Shown in pieces: positions 6,574-9,072 of a stretch of 9,072 nucleotides of DNA. Position numbers and translations under genes: made by a program. Under the pieces are notes generated by a model, which was given only the letters and a program-made list of their open reading frames with translations, searched no databases and had not been told where the DNA came from. Source of the DNA: Chloroflexi bacterium UBA5177 (GTDB lineage Bacteria > Chloroflexota > UBA5177); NCBI GenBank assembly GCA_002413265.1, contig DHWR01000164.1:1-9072 (forward strand), written 5' to 3'. Positions within the stretch are counted from its first letter, which is position 1. Every line of letters starts with the position of its first letter.

Positions 6574-8132
6574 TGCGCGTCGCCTCTCTCGGCGACATGT
6601 ACGCAACCATCGGCCGCCTCGGAGCCGAGCGCCGGGATCAAGTGGCGCTTGTATCGTCGCATGGCCGCTCCACCTCCTTCGGTGCGCTGAACGATGCCGT
6701 GAGCGCAGCTGCAACGCGTCTCAGGGCGGAGGGCATGCGTCGCGGCGATGCAGTGGCTTTTAGCGTTCGCCCGTCGGTTGAAGCCATCGTTCTCATCCTC
6801 GCCACGGTTCGCGCCGGCGGTGTAATCGTCGCCGCGGACCCGGGAATGGGCAAGAAGTTATTCGCCGCGCGGATGGCTGCGGTGCGACCTAGGTTTGTCA
6901 TGGCTGAGAGCCTGCTCTACGCCCTCTCCGGCAGCGGCGTTGCTCGTAGGCTACTGCGCAGCAGACGGCTAGAACTGCCCCAGATCGCCGGCCTCCCTGA
7001 TTGTCGCTTCGTGCGCGTGGGAAACTGGCTCCCTGGAACACCCTCTTCGATAGATGCCGGCCGCCTCTTCAGGCCGTTGGAGGGCCTGTCGGATCAGCCC
7101 GTCGTTCTGGAACCGGAAGATGCAGTTTTTATCGTGTTCACGTCTGGAACGACTGATGATCCGCGAGCGGTCGTCCACACGGCACGGTCCATCGCGGCTG
7201 TACTTAGCGCCTCCGACGATATTTGCGAGCTGGACGCTGACTCTGTTGTGCTCACCGACCAGCTGCACAGTGCAATCCCGGCCCTGCTCGCGGGCGCGCG
7301 AGTCCTGATTCCCCGGCGGAATGCGCGCCCGGCTAACACGGTTGATTCTCTGCATCATTCCAAGGTCACCCACGCGTTCCTGGTGCCGTCCGACCTTCAC
7401 AGGCTCGTGTCCTACTGCGAGCGTCGTTCGCTGGCTTTCCCCAATACGCTCCGTCAGCTTGTGCTCGGTGCGGGCCCGGTCAACCGGTCGCTTCTGGTGC
7501 GGCTTCGCTCTCTATTGCCGGCTTCAACGCGGGTGACCTCGGTCTATGGCTTAACGGAGATGGCGCCTGTCGCGTGCGTCGACATGGTGGAAAAGCTTGC
7601 ATGGCAGGGTGATGGCGATCTGGTGGGCGTTCCGCTGCCCGGTGCCTCCGTTCGGATCGATCACGCTCGAGAGCTTTACGTCTCCGGCGACCGGCTTTGC
7701 GGCCGGTATCTTGGAGGGGAGCGGCTGCTTGAGGTTGCGACCGGCGATCTGGCACGCCTCGACGACGCTCGGCGAGTAGTCCTTCTCGGCCGGTCGAAGG
7801 ACATGATCATCCGAGGCCACTACAACGTCTACCCAGCTCTATACGAGGACAAGATCGCGGAGATCCCCGGCGTCGCGAGATGTGCCTTGGTTGGGGTGTG
7901 GAGCGAAGAAGTCGGAGACGAACGAATCGTCTTGGTGGTTGAACCGACTGCAGCGAACAGAGACGCCGAGAAACTCCGCCGCCGTGTCGACCAGGCCTTA
8001 CGAATTGATGCGCTGATCGATAGCCTCGCCCTGCCCGACGAGATCGTCGTAATGGACCTGCCGGAGTTGGGTCGCGCCCATAAGATCAACCGCGGCGCTT
8101 TGCGCGAGAGGCTCGGGCAGAGGCCGGCTTGA
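6570..8132 (+). CDS. oleC: OleC-like AMP-forming ligase (beta-lactone synthetase)
   Basis: A 520-residue ANL-superfamily adenylating enzyme. Motifs: phosphate loop TSGTT (191-195) running to VVHT, YGLTE (326-330), TGDLA (391-395), the hinge GRSKDMII (407-414) and a C-terminal catalytic-type lysine in RAHKINRGAL (Lys505). Several points fit OleC rather than a generic acyl-CoA synthetase: VRPSVE (66-71) and DPGMGKK (90-96) near the N-terminus, LLPA.......YG.TE..PVA, and an ending close to the R-H-x-x-K-I of OleC as I recall it. OleC adenylates a 2-alkyl-3-hydroxyacid, whose hydroxyl then closes the beta-lactone. The phosphate loop is degenerate (DDPRA where G-x-P-K-G is usual). It could instead be a fatty acyl-CoA/AMP ligase feeding OleA. 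Start ATG 6570 (a second ATG follows at 6573) overlaps the P450 stop as ATGA. Confidence 0.8.
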   Translation: MMRVASLGDMYATIGRLGAERRDQVALVSSHGRSTSFGALNDAVSAAATRLRAEGMRRGDAVAFSVRPSVEAIVLILATVRAGGVIVAADPGMGKKLFAARMAAVRPRFVMAESLLYALSGSGVARRLLRSRRLELPQIAGLPDCRFVRVGNWLPGTPSSIDAGRLFRPLEGLSDQPVVLEPEDAVFIVFTSGTTDDPRAVVHTARSIAAVLSASDDICELDADSVVLTDQLHSAIPALLAGARVLIPRRNARPANTVDSLHHSKVTHAFLVPSDLHRLVSYCERRSLAFPNTLRQLVLGAGPVNRSLLVRLRSLLPASTRVTSVYGLTEMAPVACVDMVEKLAWQGDGDLVGVPLPGASVRIDHARELYVSGDRLCGRYLGGERLLEVATGDLARLDDARRVVLLGRSKDMIIRGHYNVYPALYEDKIAEIPGVARCALVGVWSEEVGDERIVLVVEPTAANRDAEKLRRRVDQALRIDALIDSLALPDEIVVMDLPELGRAHKINRGALRERLGQRPA

Positions 8133-9028
8133 AGGTCGCGGTCACGGGTGCCAGCGGATTCGTCGGTGGTGCGATCCAGCTCGGACTTCGGCAGGCTGGG
8201 CACGAGGTCATCGGCATCTCGCGACGCGGGCCAGACATCTCGTGGGACATCAGATGCGGCCCGCTATCGGCAGCCCCCACGGTCGACGCTGTCGTCCACT
8301 GTGCCGCGCTGGTTCGAGATGGGCCTATTGGGCCGGAGCACATCGCCGTCAACGTGGATGGCACCCGCAACGTCCTGAGTTCGTTCCCAGGCGCCCGCTT
8401 CGTCCACATCAGCAGCGCAAGCGTATACGACCCATGGGTGGCCAAGACCTGTGTTCGCGAGGATGTGACTCCTCCCGAGCGATGGCTGAATGGGTACGGG
8501 CAAACGAAGTGGATGAGCGAGGTACTCGTAAGACGTCTGCGTCCTGACGCCGCTATTCTTCGCCCACACGCTGTCTATGGTTCCGGTGACGCGACCCTTC
8601 TTCCCCGCCTCCTTCGAGCTCGACTGCTGGGTCGTCAGCTTGCGATTGGTGACGGCCGCAACCGAATCACTCTAACCTCCATCTCCAATCTTGTGGATGC
8701 CGTTTCCGCTACGCTGTGCCACGAGCTTGTAGGCCCTTTCAACATTGGGGACGCAGACACTCCGACCGTAGCCGAGGTCTTTGAACATCTTCTTCATAGC
8801 CTCGGCATGCCGGCGGGCATTGTGTGGATACCACGCTCCCAAGCATGGGCGGCGGCATTGGTGTGCGAGCGCCTATCAGGACCGCGTGAGCCGTGGCTCT
8901 CGCGTTACGTCGTGAATCAGATGTCCCTAGACTTCACTCTTAGCCTCGAGCGCGCACGTCAAGAGTTGCATTGGGAACCAAAGGAGACATACAAGACTGG
9001 TTTTGCGGCTCTAACCGTGGGCGCGTGA
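8129..9028 (+). CDS. oleD: OleD-like NAD(P)-dependent 2-alkyl-3-ketoacid reductase (extended SDR)
   Basis: A 299-residue extended short-chain dehydrogenase of the 3-beta-HSD/epimerase type. The Rossmann motif TGASGFVG is at 6-13, VVHCAA at 55-60, catalytic serine in HISSAS (95-98), and Y-x-x-x-K at Tyr123/Lys127. RPHAVYGSGD (145-154) followed by LLPRLL, with R.(V/L)V.Q and the ERAR.EL.W.P tail, matches OleD as I recall it better than a sugar-nucleotide epimerase. OleD reduces the OleA product to the 2-alkyl-3-hydroxyacid used by OleC. The start is TTG 8129, overlapping the ligase stop as TTGA with AGAGG five bases upstream; no ATG precedes the Rossmann motif, so TTG is the only sensible start. 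A sugar epimerase supplying the glycosyltransferase is the main alternative. Confidence 0.82.
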   Translation: MKVAVTGASGFVGGAIQLGLRQAGHEVIGISRRGPDISWDIRCGPLSAAPTVDAVVHCAALVRDGPIGPEHIAVNVDGTRNVLSSFPGARFVHISSASVYDPWVAKTCVREDVTPPERWLNGYGQTKWMSEVLVRRLRPDAAILRPHAVYGSGDATLLPRLLRARLLGRQLAIGDGRNRITLTSISNLVDAVSATLCHELVGPFNIGDADTPTVAEVFEHLLHSLGMPAGIVWIPRSQAWAAALVCERLSGPREPWLSRYVVNQMSLDFTLSLERARQELHWEPKETYKTGFAALTVGA

Positions 9029-9072
9029 CTCACAACAATCAGGATTGGTCTCGAGTACGAGGTAAATCGCCA
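9025..9072 (+). CDS. Probable start of a further operon gene, cut by the window edge
   Basis: GTG at 9025-9027 overlaps the OleD-like stop TGA (9026-9028) by 4 bp as GTGA, the same arrangement as the junctions upstream. The frame stays open for 16 codons to the edge (Met/Val-THNNQDWSRVRG and on). The fragment is too short to assign a family. The ribosome binding site is weak (GTGGG about 4 nt before), so it rests on the overlap pattern alone. It could be chance, as 16 open codons are not significant in themselves. Confidence 0.35.
   Translation, partial: MTHNNQDWSRVRGKSP

Noticed and set aside
1222..8000. TTA codons in both P450s and the ligase (1222, 5467, 6858, 7551, 7998) as a bldA-type switch
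   Set aside because: Meaningful only in Streptomyces-like very high GC genomes; at about 60 % G+C, with several TTA codons, they look like ordinary usage.
1030..9028. Gibberellin-type P450 operon
   Set aside because: No terpene cyclases, prenyl synthase, ferredoxin or the expected order; the condensing enzyme, ligase and reductase point to acyl chemistry.

Overview
This 9.1 kb window comes from a moderately high-GC bacterium. Hand counts of single lines range from about 50 to 65 % G+C, so roughly 60 % overall. Two cytochromes P450 with class-I bacterial motifs, GTG/TTG starts and many overlapping genes fit either an actinomycete or a GC-rich proteobacterium. No rRNA, tRNA or marker gene settles the phylum.

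Layout. Positions 1-155 hold the 3' end of an amidohydrolase gene, best read as N-acetylglucosamine-6-phosphate deacetylase (nagA). Positions 156-1029 contain no convincing intact gene; a weak trace of a decayed IS110-type transposase is visible around 419-565. From 1030 to the right edge runs one tightly packed plus-strand operon: cytochrome P450 (1), OleA-like thiolase-fold condensing enzyme, MFS transporter, family 2 glycosyltransferase, cytochrome P450 (2), OleC-like AMP-forming ligase/beta-lactone synthetase, OleD-like NAD(P)-dependent reductase, and probably the first 16 codons of another gene. Every gene overlaps the next by 1 to 8 bp, which implies one transcript and translational coupling.

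Function. The core is the OleA/OleD/OleC trio. In characterised systems OleA joins two acyl-CoAs head to head into a 2-alkyl-3-ketoacid, OleD reduces the ketone, and OleC closes the 3-hydroxyacid to a beta-lactone using ATP. OleB, the decarboxylase that turns the lactone into a long-chain cis-olefin, is not in the window. Clusters with A, C and D but no B are known to make beta-lactone natural products (nocardiolactone, lipstatin). Here the trio is interleaved with two related P450s, a glycosyltransferase and an exporter. I infer a biosynthetic cluster for an oxidised, possibly glycosylated and exported beta-lactone or related branched hydroxy-acid lipid. I do not recognise this gene combination as a described pathway. 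The main caveat is that the operon probably continues past the right edge, where oleB or other genes could lie.
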